In this document: piece by piece, positions 1 through 8,634 of the stretch
Layout of the letters: each line of letters begins with the position of its first letter
Position numbering within the stretch: position 1 is the stretch's first letter
DNA from: Planctomycetota bacterium
GTDB lineage: Bacteria > Planctomycetota > UBA1135 > GCA-002686595
Direction: 5' to 3'
Assembly (NCBI GenBank): GCA_009691855.1
Contig: SIAI01000001.1
Location: forward strand, 1-64,000
Length of the DNA: 64,000 nucleotides
Program-made: the position numbers and the translations under genes
Notes under the pieces: generated by a model
What the model was told of the DNA's origin: nothing
What the model saw: the letters and a program-made list of their open reading frames with translations, nothing else
Databases searched by the model: none

Positions 1-346
1 GTTGCCCCAGCACCACGCATCACTCGGTTCCGGCTGGGCGCCGTCCTTGGCCGGGCAGGGTTTGCACCTGCGGGGATCCAATGCAAGGTTTCGAGAGTCA
101 CGTCATCTCAGCCTCCTCGCTCGAGCCTTCGCCCAGCGCACGGTTTTCGGACACCACGGCCGCGCGACGCCGGAAACGGGGCAGGGAAGCCGCAGCGTGT
201 GTTGGGGTCCGGCATGGTGCCGGGCGACAGAATTCCGCTGACGCAGGCGGACGACGACGGACGGAGCGCGTGGCGCGACGCGCCCGAGCCGAGCGCGGAA
301 ACGCCTGCATTCCACGGGAGAAACGCCACTCTCGACGGCAAGAAGA
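1..346. other. no gene recognised at the left edge
   Basis: The first 346 bases hold only short open frames on both strands with no family resemblance, no good ribosome binding site and arginine/alanine-rich shadow composition. I looked for SRP RNA, tmRNA and RNase P RNA signatures, since such genes can lie next to tRNA-Ser, and saw none. The stretch may be the spacer to a gene outside the window. Confidence 0.4.
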
Positions 347-434
347 TGGCGGAGGCGGAAGGATTCGAACCCTCGGTGCCTTGCGGCACTGCGGTTTTCA
401 AAACCGCCGCGATAGGCCGCTCTGCCACGCCTCC
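347..434 (-). tRNA. tRNA-Ser (anticodon UGA)
   Basis: Read on the minus strand, the acceptor GGAGGCG pairs with CGCCTCC. The anticodon arm is GCGGT, loop TTTGAAA, ACCGC, giving anticodon TGA. A long variable arm, typical of class II serine tRNAs, is present, with a T-arm containing GGTTCGAATCC. The discriminator base is G, as expected for serine, and CCA is encoded (complement of 347-349). It decodes UCA and, by wobble, other UCN codons. The gene is immediately followed on the plus strand by a chain of palindromic elements starting at 448. Confidence 0.97.
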
Positions 435-447
435 GGTGGGGCAGAGC

Positions 448-640
448 CTAGCAGGCCGTTGAGAAAGTCCCTACTGCGGCTTCGCGCGCTTCGCCGGTGC
501 GTCGTCACGCTCGACTTGCAGTATCAAGTCAGGTCGTGCTCAGCGGCCAGGAAGGCCGCCTCCGCCGCCTCGCCTTCGCGTTCCTAGCCCTGACGAAGCG
601 CACCGTGCCTCGCGACGGGACTTTCTCAACGGCCTGCTGG
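448..640. repeat. palindromic element F, first of a tandem of three
   Basis: A 193-bp segment has perfect 22-bp inverted ends (450-471 and 617-638). It is bounded by CTAG (448-451) and CTGG (637-640). The right boundary is the same four bases that begin the next element. It has no coding capacity. The form is that of a MITE, but only one copy is seen in this window, so mobility is inferred. Confidence 0.75.
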
Positions 641-802
641 TGGTGTGATTCACGCACAGGGGCCTTTATCCTGAGGTTGCCTGCGTTCGCCGCAAGGCGC
701 GCCGCCGACGCGACTTCGGTGCAAGTCTCGGAGAAGGCGCAACGCCGCAGCGGGCGCAGGCGGCCCGAGACAAAGGCCTCTGTGCGTGAATCACAGCACT
801 AG
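637..802 (+). repeat. palindromic repeat family A, copy A1 (166 bp)
   Basis: First of three copies, all exactly 166 bp (others at 40215-40380 and 56483-56648). The ends are inverted over about 37 bp with two mismatches in copy A2. The inversion continues inward so that nearly 60 bp of each arm can pair, leaving a loop that contains the core AAGGCGCGCC and GGCGCAACGCCGC shared with other families here. The borders are CTGG (a decayed CTAG) and CTAG. No protein is encoded. Confidence 0.9.
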
Positions 803-965
803 TGTCCCTTCCCCGAAGTAGCGCCAACAAGGCGCCGTGATGGATCGTCGCTGGCAAGGCGCGCCGACGACGCGTATTCGCTGCAATACTAGGAGGAGGC
901 GCAACGCCGCCAGCGGCGATTCAGTGCGGCGGATTGTTGGCGATACTTCGGGGAAGGGGCACTAG
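799..965 (+). repeat. palindromic repeat family B, copy B1 (167 bp)
   Basis: It starts in the CTAG (799-802) that ends A1 and finishes at CTAG 962-965, followed directly by another CTAG (966-969). The terminal inverted repeat begins TGTCCCTTCCCCGAAGTAGC on the left and is matched on the right. A second copy of the same length lies inverted at 22814-22980 and is over 90% identical by eye. The internal core is shared with families A and D. Confidence 0.9.
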
Positions 966-1006
966 CTAGTCGAGCGAGGCAGCGCACCAAGGGCGCAGGC
1001 GCCAAC

Positions 1007-4000
1007 TCAGTCGAACGTGAAGGGCAGGCCGATCGCGTCCAGGTCGGGCGAGAGGCCGCTGTCGATGCTGGAGAGGAAGCTGATACGCAGCTGCAGGTAG
1101 CGCGCACCGTCGACGGCGTTGATGTTGTTCGTCCACGTGCGCACGTTGTTCATGTAGCGCACCACGTTGACCAGCAGGGCCCCATCGACGTCGAGCGGCT
1201 CGCCGTAGGCGTTGTGGCTCTGCGCGTCGAAGGGCTTCACCTCGGTGCCGTTGAAGCCGGTGGCGCCGCGGTACTCGAACACTACCTGCGTTCCCAGCGG
1301 CTGATTCTCGGGCGCGGGTTGCAGCACGGGATCCAGGAAGTCCGGACTCGGATCCTGGGTGTCGATCCAGGCGCTGTGCATGCGACTGACGCGCGTCACG
1401 TAGTCCAGCTGGCCGATGTAGAACGCGTTCTCGTTGCTGCGCGCGGTGCGCCGTCCGGGCGGGACCGAGTTCGGGTTCCAGCCGCCCTTGGGGAAGTCCT
1501 CGAGGTCGGGTTCGACGCGGATGACGGTGCCGTTGCGGTTGAGGCCGCCGGTCGAGTAGCAGCGAAAGGCCGGCAGGGCCGAGGAATTGATGGCCAGCGA
1601 GATGTCGATCGCGTTCAGGCCCACGCCCGTGTTCGACGGGTAGCAGCGGAATTCCATCAACAGGGGGAGGCCGAAGGACGGCACCTCACCCGACCTCGCG
1701 ATGGTGCCGAAGGCGTTCTCGAGGCCGATCGCGCGCGAGGCCTCGATGCACAGCGGGATGCCGTCGCCGTTCGGACCGGCCTTGGCCAGCACGGCCGTGT
1801 CACGCCACGTGTAGCTGGTCAGCGGTCCGTTGCCGCGGTTCAGGGGGAAGGGCACGAAGGTCGTGCCGCTCGGGCCAGCGAAGACGATCGCCTGGCTGAA
1901 GGTGTAGCCCAGCGAGCGTTCGTGCACGACCTTCTGCGGCGAGAGCGGATCGTTGAGGATGTTCTCGGTGAACAAGCGCGGCTCGCCCAGCAGTCCGGAC
2001 GTGAGGTGCTTCGGCAGCAGGTTGTTGGTGATGCACTCGTCCGGCAGGAAGCGGCTGTGCGCCAGGCGGATCTCGAAGTTCTGGTAGAAGTCGCTGATCA
2101 CCTGACCCGCCGTCGGCGACCAGGCCAGGCCCACGACGTCGATGTTGTACTTGGTCTCGTCACGCACGTTCCAGCCGAGGTCGCAGTAGCGCCACAGCGT
2201 CTGCAGCTTGCTGCCCAGCGGCGACAGCGGCGTCTGCACCCCGGAAGGGAAGGGGATCATGATCGCCGGCACCGGGTTGGTGCGGTCGGCGGGCACGGAC
2301 TGGAAGGCCACCGGCCGCGGGCGCACGCGCCCGGCCGTCAGGTCGTAGAAGAACTGCCCGCGAAAGTCGCGGCCATCCGTCGGCCCGAGCTCTTCGACCT
2401 CGTCGAAGCGCACCACCAGGCCGCCGTTCGCCTGGTGCTCGGCCGCGACGTCCATGGAGAACGTGATTTCGACCGGCGCGTCCACCAGGTGGTTGCCGGC
2501 CAGGTCGGTGAGCGTGCCGAACAGCAGATGGTAGAGCTCGCCCAGTCCCGCGGTGGGCAGCGGCAGCGTGGGCGTGAGCGTGAAGCGCCGCAGGTCGGCC
2601 GATGCGCCGAACGCGCCGATCACGATCGAGTCCGCGGCCGGGACGACGGCCACGTCGCCGCGCACCAGCAGCAGGCTCTCCAGCGCGTTGATCGAGTTCG
2701 GATCCATGGGCTCGGTGAAGCGCACCACGATCTGCGCCTCGGGCGCGACGCCTCTCTGCGGCAGCTGCTGCGGCGGGGGACTGAAGGCGATCCAGCAGCC
2801 CGTGTCCACCGGCTTCTGGTCGTCGAAGCGCGTCAGCAGCTCGCCCGTCCCGAGCAGGACGCTGGCGCTGCCCACTGGCTCGTCCTGCAGCACGCGCACA
2901 CGCACGTCGAGCACGCGATCCTGGGCATCGGGCGGCGGGCCCGCGACCAGCACCTCGAGGAAGTTCTGGCCGACAGAACAGATGTCGCCCACTTCCGGCG
3001 CGCCCTTGCAGGGCGTGGTGAAGCGCAGATCCACGCGCCAATCGATGCCCGGCAAGCCGTCCGGATCGGGGAGCGCGCCCTCGACCACGATCTGCCAGCC
3101 GCTCACGATCGCGGGGGCGTTCAGGTCGAGCAGGAAGCCGTTGTTCGTGTCGCCCGAATTGCCGGAGCGCATTGCGCGCACGATCTCGTGCGTGCCCAGG
3201 TCCACCGGGCCGTTCTCGTTCTCGCGCAGCGGCGTCCCGGAGAGCCCGCGCAGCAGCGTGAATTGGCCCGTGCCCGGCGAGAGGCGCGTGGGGATGCGGA
3301 TCGAGGTGTTGGGCTGGCCGGTCAGGGCAAGGCTCGCCGGCAGACCGTCGGAGTTCAGCTCCAGCGGGATCGGGAAGGAGGCCGCCTCGGTCTCCGACAC
3401 CGAGCAATCCACGATCACGCGGGTGGAGTGGAACGCGTCGGCGGCGATGCCTCCGTGGTTCGGGTCGAAGAAGATGCGTGCACCGAAGGGCACGACCGGC
3501 GGATAACCCGACAGCAGGCGCACGGTCTCGGGCAGTACGCGCAGGGCGTCCTCGTCGTCGTCCAGCAGGTCGTCGAAGCGCAGCACCAGCGCGGCGTTGC
3601 GGGCGACGAAGGAGAACGGTTCGCCCGCGCTGCCGTCGTCGTGCTTGGGCAGCACCGGCGCGAGTCCGAGCGCGGCGCGGCGCAGGAGCTCGGTGAAGGT
3701 GCCGTTGCCCGCATCAGGCGCGCCGCGCGTGCGGCGCACGATCAGGCGCGTGCGCTGCGTGATCGGGTTGGTCACCAACAGGTAGTCGAATGCATCCGTC
3801 TGCACGCTCTCGCCGATCGGGAAGTCGCGGTAGAGCGGCGCGGGCGAAGGTTGGCCGTGCGCGTCCTGATCGTGCACGTCCACCAGGCGCGCCCAGAACA
3901 TCTCGGCCAGGTGCAAGCGCGTGGAACCGCCACTGACATTCGGATCCACGAAGAACAGCCCGCCGCCCGGTTTGGTCAGCTCCTGTCCGACCGCGCCGAC

Positions 4001-4111
4001 CGCGCTTCCTCCGCCACCACCACCCCCGCAGCCCAGGGGCAAGAGCAGCGCCAAGAAGAGCAGTGCGACTCGTCGGGGACCCCGGCAAGGGGTGTGGGTC
4101 CCGATGCGCAT
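1007..4111 (-). CDS. large secreted lipoprotein with bacterial Ig-like domains
   Basis: A 1034-residue protein. The chosen ATG at 4111 gives a clean lipoprotein signal peptide ending in LLPLGC followed by a glycine run. The frame stays open 60 codons upstream, but that stretch lacks a signal. A mid-protein segment (GVAPEAQIVVRFTEPMDPNS) matches the SbsA/Big_5 Ig-like pattern, and a similar one occurs earlier. The rest is beta-rich and contains no catalytic motif I recognise. It is probably exported and anchored in the outer envelope as a structural or adhesive protein. An AGAGAG sequence precedes the start. It stands alone, with repeat B1 beyond its 3' end. Confidence 0.75.
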   Translation of the reverse strand: MRIGTHTPCRGPRRVALLFLALLLPLGCGGGGGGGSAVGAVGQELTKPGGGLFFVDPNVSGGSTRLHLAEMFWARLVDVHDQDAHGQPSPAPLYRDFPIGESVQTDAFDYLLVTNPITQRTRLIVRRTRGAPDAGNGTFTELLRRAALGLAPVLPKHDDGSAGEPFSFVARNAALVLRFDDLLDDDEDALRVLPETVRLLSGYPPVVPFGARIFFDPNHGGIAADAFHSTRVIVDCSVSETEAASFPIPLELNSDGLPASLALTGQPNTSIRIPTRLSPGTGQFTLLRGLSGTPLRENENGPVDLGTHEIVRAMRSGNSGDTNNGFLLDLNAPAIVSGWQIVVEGALPDPDGLPGIDWRVDLRFTTPCKGAPEVGDICSVGQNFLEVLVAGPPPDAQDRVLDVRVRVLQDEPVGSASVLLGTGELLTRFDDQKPVDTGCWIAFSPPPQQLPQRGVAPEAQIVVRFTEPMDPNSINALESLLLVRGDVAVVPAADSIVIGAFGASADLRRFTLTPTLPLPTAGLGELYHLLFGTLTDLAGNHLVDAPVEITFSMDVAAEHQANGGLVVRFDEVEELGPTDGRDFRGQFFYDLTAGRVRPRPVAFQSVPADRTNPVPAIMIPFPSGVQTPLSPLGSKLQTLWRYCDLGWNVRDETKYNIDVVGLAWSPTAGQVISDFYQNFEIRLAHSRFLPDECITNNLLPKHLTSGLLGEPRLFTENILNDPLSPQKVVHERSLGYTFSQAIVFAGPSGTTFVPFPLNRGNGPLTSYTWRDTAVLAKAGPNGDGIPLCIEASRAIGLENAFGTIARSGEVPSFGLPLLMEFRCYPSNTGVGLNAIDISLAINSSALPAFRCYSTGGLNRNGTVIRVEPDLEDFPKGGWNPNSVPPGRRTARSNENAFYIGQLDYVTRVSRMHSAWIDTQDPSPDFLDPVLQPAPENQPLGTQVVFEYRGATGFNGTEVKPFDAQSHNAYGEPLDVDGALLVNVVRYMNNVRTWTNNINAVDGARYLQLRISFLSSIDSGLSPDLDAIGLPFTFD

Positions 4112-4256
4112 CTCTCTATCTAGTCTAGCGCTGACCGGCGGTCTCAACCCATAGAGTGCGCGAAACAACCCCTGCGGGCGCGGGGGGCCACGGCTCGACC
4201 TGCCGTCGACGGCCGTCGCGAGGCGAAGCCGCGCTCGCGTCGGCCTCCGCGAAGGG

Positions 4257-4682
4257 TCAGGGGGCGTCCTTGTTGTCGCTGGCCCGCGCAAGGACGTCTT
4301 CGGTCACGCGGATGGGGCACTTGGCGCGCAGCGCCAGGGCGATCGCATCGCTCGGTCGGGCGTCGATCACGGCCGCCTCGCCAGCGCCGTTCATGACGTG
4401 GATCTGGGCGTAGAAGGTGTTCTGCTTCAGGTCGACGATGTCGACGCCCTCGATTCGCCCGCCCAGGGCGCGGATGACCTCGAAGGCGAGCTGGTGCGTG
4501 AGCGGGCGCTCGGGCTGCTCGCCGTGCACGACGCGCTGGATCTCGCCGGCCTCGCTGTTGCCGATCACGATCGGGAAGGCGCGCGTGCCGCCGACCTCGG
4601 CCAGCACGATGTACTGCTTCTCGTCGCGGTCGCGAATGACGATCCGCGTGAGCGCGACGTCGATCCTCTTGGCGGCACTCAT
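4257..4682 (-). CDS. bifunctional nuclease (BFN, DUF151) family protein
   Basis: 141 residues, a usual length for the family. The order of motifs fits DUF151/BFN: an N-terminal strand pair ending in AFPIVIGNSEAGEI, then RPLTHQLAFEVIRALGG, then VIDARPSDAIALALRAKCPI. Family members have been reported with DNase/RNase activity in plants, but the bacterial role is unsettled. The start is ATG at 4682. A possible -10 box, TAGTTT, lies 6 nt upstream on the minus strand, and its TAG is the end of the repeat element at 4692-4802. Confidence 0.88.
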   Translation of the reverse strand: MSAAKRIDVALTRIVIRDRDEKQYIVLAEVGGTRAFPIVIGNSEAGEIQRVVHGEQPERPLTHQLAFEVIRALGGRIEGVDIVDLKQNTFYAQIHVMNGAGEAAVIDARPSDAIALALRAKCPIRVTEDVLARASDNKDAP

Positions 4683-4691
4683 GGGCGGAAA

Positions 4692-4802
4692 CTAGGCGCG
4701 CCGACGACGCGTATTGGTGGAGGAATACACGCAGGAGGCGCAACGACGCCAGCGCGGCCACGACCCCGAGATGTTCGGTGGACTTCGGCAGCACGACACT
4801 AG
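4692..4802 (+). repeat. shortened family-B-like element (C)
   Basis: This 111-bp element is bounded by CTAG at 4692-4695 and 4799-4802. It keeps the B-family core (GGCGCGCCGACGACGCGTATT, split here at 20 bases in quotation as GGCGCGCCGACGACGCGTAT) and GGAGGCGCAACG, but most of the left arm is missing. It fills the whole spacer between two minus-strand genes. Its right CTAG contains the TAG stop of the upstream gene (4799-5197), and its left CTAG contributes to a possible -10 box of the downstream gene. Confidence 0.75.
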
Positions 4803-5197
4803 CCCGACCGACGAGAGCTGTCCATCGGCCCGGCGCCGTGGCGCCCGCGCTGAGCGAGCACGATCTCCTCCAGCGGCCCCTCTTCCTCGGCCAGCAGCCA
4901 GGCGCTGGCGCTCTCGTCGCGCCAGCCGCAGGCACGACAGCCGAGGCCTTGCGTGGTGCGCACATCCAGGCGCACGAGCGTTTCGCCGGCGCAGGCTGGG
5001 CAACGGCGCTCGGCCTTGCCCGGGAACAGCGCCGAAACGAGGACCCAGCCAGTCGGGACGACCACCAGCGCGCCGAGAACGACCCACAGGAGCGCCAGCG
5101 GGCGGCTGAAGACGACGGCCACGCCGCCCAGCACCGCCGCCAGGAAGGCGGCGGGGGCGCACCAGGTGACGAGAGCGGCGCGGCCGTGCGGCGACAT
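4799..5197 (-). CDS. small membrane protein with zinc ribbon
   Basis: 132 residues. Two hydrophobic segments (about residues 8-30 and 35-58) are followed by a soluble tail with CPAC and CRAC motifs (two CxxC pairs separated by about 18 residues) that should form a zinc ribbon, then a tryptophan-containing acidic segment. No function is known. The TAG stop lies in the CTAG end of the repeat at 4692-4802. It precedes the BFN gene on the same strand with only that repeat between them. Confidence 0.6.
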   Translation of the reverse strand: MSPHGRAALVTWCAPAAFLAAVLGGVAVVFSRPLALLWVVLGALVVVPTGWVLVSALFPGKAERRCPACAGETLVRLDVRTTQGLGCRACGWRDESASAWLLAEEEGPLEEIVLAQRGRHGAGPMDSSRRSG

Positions 5198-5245
5198 GCG
5201 GCCAAGGTAGCCGATGGGGGGCGGGAGCTCTCCTGTGCGAGTCCC

Positions 5246-5251
5246 TACAAT
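5246..5251 (+). promoter_or_regulatory. putative -10 box TACAAT
   Basis: TACAAT lies 26 nt before the ATG of the asparaginase gene in otherwise GC-rich DNA. No convincing -35 hexamer is visible. It is one of several TAnnnT boxes found just upstream of genes in this window. Confidence 0.4.
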
Positions 5252-5277
5252 CGCCGTTCGCCCTCCGCCCCGCTCCG

Positions 5278-6312
5278 ATGAACGACTCCGCCGCGCGCTC
5301 CGAGTATCCCGACAACCCCATGGTCGTGCGCGTATGGCGCGCGGGGCGGGTCGAATCCGTGCACCGCGGCGCGTGGTGCCTGGTGGATCCGGGCGGCGAG
5401 GTCCTGGCGGGAGCGGGCGCGCTCGAGCACCCGTACTTCGTGCGCAGCTCGGTCAAGTCGTTGCAGGCCCTGCCGCTGCTGGAGAGTGGCGCGGCCGAGC
5501 GCTTCCAGTTCAGCGACGGCGAACTCGCCCTGGCCATCGCCTCCCACGCCGGCGAGCCGTGCCACACCGAGACCGCGCGGCGCACGCTGGAGCGTTTGGG
5601 TCTGGGCGTGCGGCACCTGCGCTGCGGCGTCCATCCGCCGACCGATGGCCGCACGCGCGAGGCGCTGCGCGCGCGCAGCGAGGCGCCCAGCGCGCTGCAC
5701 AACAACTGCTCGGGCAAGCACGTCGGCTTTCTGGCCCTGGCCAAGGAGCTGGGCGTGGCGCCCGCGGCCTACCTCGCGCCTGACAGCGCCGGACAACGCC
5801 TGGTGCGCGCCGCGATCGCCGAGCTGAGCGCCGTCTCCGAGTCGACCCTCGATCCGGCCATCGACGGCTGCAGCGCGCCGACCTACCGCCTGGCGCTGCG
5901 CAACCTGGCGCTGGCCTTCGCGCGCCTGACCAACCCCGCCGGCCTGCCAAGCGCGCGGCGCGCGCACGCTCAGCGCCTGACGCGCGTGGCGGCCGAGCAC
6001 CCCGAGCTCATCGGCGGCAACCACAGGAACCTCGACACCGAGATCTCCAAGGCCACGCACGGTCGGTTGTTCGCCAAGATCGGCGCCGAGGCCGTGCACG
6101 CGCTGGGCGTGGTCGGCGGCGAGCGCGGGCTGGCGCTCAAGATCGACGACGGCGGCGCGCGTGCGCTGCCGGCGCTGGTGCTGGGGCTGCTCGAGCATCT
6201 GGGCCTGGCCAGCGCGGAGGAGCTCGCGCGCCTGGCGCCGCTGCGTGAGGTGCGTCTGCAGAACTTCGCCGGGCTCGAGGTCGGGCACGTCGAGGTGCTG
6301 AGCGCCGGATGA
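5278..6312 (+). CDS. L-asparaginase II family protein
   Basis: 344 residues matching the asparaginase_II family (PF06089). Conserved blocks are RSSVKSLQ (56-63), SHAGEP (89-94), NNCSGKH (142-148), DGCSAPTY, and GGNHRNLDTEI near residue 245. The family hydrolyses L-asparagine to aspartate and ammonia and is unrelated to the type I/II asparaginases of E. coli. No signal peptide is visible, so a cytoplasmic location is likely. The gene overlaps the next one by four bases (ATGA), so the two are probably translated together, although their pathways have no obvious link. Confidence 0.88.
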   Translation: MNDSAARSEYPDNPMVVRVWRAGRVESVHRGAWCLVDPGGEVLAGAGALEHPYFVRSSVKSLQALPLLESGAAERFQFSDGELALAIASHAGEPCHTETARRTLERLGLGVRHLRCGVHPPTDGRTREALRARSEAPSALHNNCSGKHVGFLALAKELGVAPAAYLAPDSAGQRLVRAAIAELSAVSESTLDPAIDGCSAPTYRLALRNLALAFARLTNPAGLPSARRAHAQRLTRVAAEHPELIGGNHRNLDTEISKATHGRLFAKIGAEAVHALGVVGGERGLALKIDDGGARALPALVLGLLEHLGLASAEELARLAPLREVRLQNFAGLEVGHVEVLSAG

Positions 6313-7208
6313 GTTCCGCCCCTAGACCGCCGCCGCAGCTTCCCCCCGACGCGCACAAGGGCGACGCGGGCCGCGTGCTGTGCCTGGCCGGCAGCGAGAG
6401 CATGCCCGGCGCGGCGATCCTGTGCGCGCGCGCGGCGCAGCGCGCGGGCGCGGGCCTCGTGGCGCTCGGCTGTCTCGATGCCACGCTGCTGACGGTCGTG
6501 CCCGCGGCCGCGCCCGAGGCCGTGCTGGTGGACCTGAGCGAGGCCTTCGAGCGCGGCGGGCGCGTGCGTCCCGGCGCGCGTGAACGGCTGCTCGCGCGCG
6601 CGCCGCACGCCGTGCTGCTCGGGCCGGGCCTGGGCGACGACGCGCGCACGCGTGCCGTGCTGACGTTGGTGCTGGAGACGTTCGAGGTGCCGTTGGTGCT
6701 CGACGCGGATGCGCTCAACGCGCTCGACGGCGCCCCCGAGCGTCTGCGCGCCGCGCGCGCGCCGTGCGTGCTCACGCCGCACCCCGGCGAGGCCGCGCGC
6801 CTACTCGGGCGCGAGGTGCCGCGCGAGTCCGCCGGCCGCGCAGCGGCGGCACAAGAGCTCGCCGCGCGCGCGGGCGCGATCGTGTGCCTCAAGGGCCGGG
6901 GCACGGTGGTGTGCGCGCCCGGCGAAGCGCCGTGGGTCAACGCCAGCGGCAATCCCGGCCTGGCCACGGCCGGCGCCGGCGACGTCCTGGCCGGGATCCT
7001 GGTGGCGTATCTGGCGCTGGTGCGCTCGCTTCCCGATGCAGGCTGGAGCGCGCTCGACGGGGCGCGGGCCGCGGTCTACGTCCACGGCCTGGCTGGCGAT
7101 CTCGCCGCGGCGAGCCGGGGGGCGCGAGCTCTCATCGCCTCGGACCTGATCGCGGAGCTGCCGGGCGCTCAGCTGCGCTTCGAGGGCGGCGCCGCCACGC
7201 CGACCTGA
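6309..7208 (+). CDS. nnrD: ADP-dependent (S)-NAD(P)H-hydrate dehydratase
   Basis: 299 residues with the ribokinase-like fold of the YjeF C-terminal domain. Signs are HKGDAGRVLCLAGS near the N terminus, the LGPGLG block, VLDADALN, and the phosphate-binding motif GNPGLATAGAGDVLAGI. It repairs damaged NAD(P)H hydrates with ADP as phosphate donor. The epimerase half (NnrE), often fused to it, is absent here, so that activity must be encoded elsewhere. The start overlaps the asparaginase stop (ATGA). No separate ribosome site is needed if translation is coupled. Confidence 0.9.
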   Translation: MSSAPRPPPQLPPDAHKGDAGRVLCLAGSESMPGAAILCARAAQRAGAGLVALGCLDATLLTVVPAAAPEAVLVDLSEAFERGGRVRPGARERLLARAPHAVLLGPGLGDDARTRAVLTLVLETFEVPLVLDADALNALDGAPERLRAARAPCVLTPHPGEAARLLGREVPRESAGRAAAAQELAARAGAIVCLKGRGTVVCAPGEAPWVNASGNPGLATAGAGDVLAGILVAYLALVRSLPDAGWSALDGARAAVYVHGLAGDLAAASRGARALIASDLIAELPGAQLRFEGGAATPT

Positions 7209-7278
7209 TCCTCGCGCGACCGGCCAGGTCCAAGTACTGGCGCGACGCCTGTCCCGTCTGGCCCCGCCCGGGCATTGC

Positions 7279-7284
7279 TACTAT
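7279..7284 (+). promoter_or_regulatory. putative -10 box TACTAT
   Basis: TACTAT lies 26 nt upstream of the ATG at 7311 and is followed by AGGAG at 7298-7302, spaced 8 nt from the start. The -35 region is not obvious. Confidence 0.4.
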
Positions 7285-7310
7285 CGAGTTCGAAACAGGA
7301 GACATTGCCC

Positions 7311-8510
7311 ATGATGCGTTCTCATCTGCCGATCATCGCGGCCGTTCTGCTCGCTCCGGCCAGCGCCGCTCAGACTCTGTACACGTTCGACGGCGCGCTG
7401 ACCGTCACCGAGCTCAGCGGTCCGCCCGTCGGGCCCTGCGCGTATCCGAACGGCCCGGTGAACTCCATCTTCCCCGCCGTCGGCGTGTTGTGCCCGGGCC
7501 CCGCGCCGTTCCTGCCGCCCCTCGGCGACATCGCGGTCAACGTTGCTACCGACACGATCTACGTCACCAACGGCGCCGTGATCTCGTCCTACACGCGCTT
7601 CGGTGTGCATCTCGGGACGGCGATCCCACCTGTGCCCGGACTGACAGGCATGGCGGTCGGGGCCGGGGTGCTGTGGATCACCACCGGCGTTCTCTACGGC
7701 GCCGTGCCACTCGGCGCCGGTTGTCCACTCATCCCGCTGCCCTTCGTGATCGGTCCGTTCCCCGTGCCGATCGGGCCGATCTTCGCGGGACCGATCGGCG
7801 ATCTCGACTTCGAGGCCGCGAGCGGCTCGCTGATCGCCTGCGATGCGGCCGGGCTAGTGGGGAGCTTCATGCCCGGGCCCGTGCCGGTGCTCGGACCCTA
7901 CGGCGTGTGGCCGACGGCGCCAGCGGGGTGCGTCGGGCCGGCCGGGGTCGGGATCGCCTTCGACAAGGCGCTGCCCGGCACGGGCACGGTCTTCGTGTGC
8001 GACGGCGTGCTGATCAGCCGCCAGGTTCCGGGCGGCCTGCCCGCGCCGCCGACTTTCTATTTCCCCGCTCCCGGTGCGTGCATTCCGATCCCGGGCGCCC
8101 TTCCCAAGGCCGGTCTGGCCTACGCCGGGCGGCAGATCACCTACGGCTTCGGCCTGGACAACTCCGGCTTGCCCGCGCCCCTCATCGATGCGGTGGGCCA
8201 GAGCTTCCTCGGCAACGGCGCCTACGCGATCACGCTGACTGGCTCGGTTCCGGGCAGCACGGCCTTCCTGCGCTACAGCTTCCTGCCCGCCTGTCCCACG
8301 CCGTTCGTGCTGGGCGTGCCCCTGTACCTGGGCGTGCCGCGCTTCCCGCTGGCTACTGTGATCGTGGGCGCGGGTGGGACGGCGCTCGTCCCCGCGCCGA
8401 TCCCGGCCGTGGCGCCGATCCCGCTGAGCGTGTACCTGCAGTGGATCGTGCTCACCGGAGGCTCGATCCAGGTCACCTCGGGGGGCGAGTTCTCGACCGT
8501 TTTCCCCTGA
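7311..8510 (+). CDS. secreted protein with planctomycete-type C-terminal domain
   Basis: 399 residues. The AGGAG at 7298-7302 favours the ATG at 7311 over the next codon (also ATG) and over an upstream TTG/GTG. A signal peptide (MMRSHLPIIAAVLLAPASAA) starts the protein. The body is rich in glycine and proline and resembles a beta-propeller of short repeats. The last 95 residues form a beta-rich domain ending ...STVFP that resembles the C terminus of the carboxypeptidase at 52433-54865. Function unknown; likely exported. A strong terminator follows. Confidence 0.7.
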   Translation: MMRSHLPIIAAVLLAPASAAQTLYTFDGALTVTELSGPPVGPCAYPNGPVNSIFPAVGVLCPGPAPFLPPLGDIAVNVATDTIYVTNGAVISSYTRFGVHLGTAIPPVPGLTGMAVGAGVLWITTGVLYGAVPLGAGCPLIPLPFVIGPFPVPIGPIFAGPIGDLDFEAASGSLIACDAAGLVGSFMPGPVPVLGPYGVWPTAPAGCVGPAGVGIAFDKALPGTGTVFVCDGVLISRQVPGGLPAPPTFYFPAPGACIPIPGALPKAGLAYAGRQITYGFGLDNSGLPAPLIDAVGQSFLGNGAYAITLTGSVPGSTAFLRYSFLPACPTPFVLGVPLYLGVPRFPLATVIVGAGGTALVPAPIPAVAPIPLSVYLQWIVLTGGSIQVTSGGEFSTVFP

Positions 8511-8527
8511 CGCAAACAGTGTCCAGT

Positions 8528-8576
8528 GGCCGGCGGCGCGCCCAGCGAGGCGCGCCGACCGGCCTTCTCTTTCTCT
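8528..8576 (+). terminator. intrinsic terminator
   Basis: The hairpin has a 6-bp outer stem GGCCGG/CCGGCC and a 9-bp inner stem CGGCGCGCC/GGCGCGCCG, with one bulged A and a 6-nt loop. It is followed by the pyrimidine tail TTCTCTTTCTCT. It ends the unit of the secreted protein at 7311-8510. Confidence 0.75.
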
Positions 8577-8634
8577 ACGCGCGGTGGTCGCCGTGCGGGG
8601 CACGACGTACCGTGGGATCCTGCATCGATTCCCC

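Noticed and set aside
1-346. SRP RNA, tmRNA or RNase P RNA next to the tRNA
   Set aside because: None of the conserved core sequences of those RNAs could be found on either strand.
108-428. Minus-strand open frame overlapping the tRNA-Ser
   Set aside because: Covers the tRNA and its spacer, with no start signal or similarity.
637-802. CRISPR repeats
   Set aside because: Copies are dispersed, 166 bp long and strongly palindromic, with no spacers and no cas genes.
448-965. Integron cassette array
   Set aside because: Elements share CTAG junctions, but there is no integrase and no attC core (GTTRRRY/RYYYAAC) at the ends.
1214-4123. Long plus-strand open frame of 969 codons
   Set aside because: It is antisense to the lipoprotein gene, with Arg/Ala/Gly/His-rich shadow composition and no motif. 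High GC makes stop codons rare in all frames.
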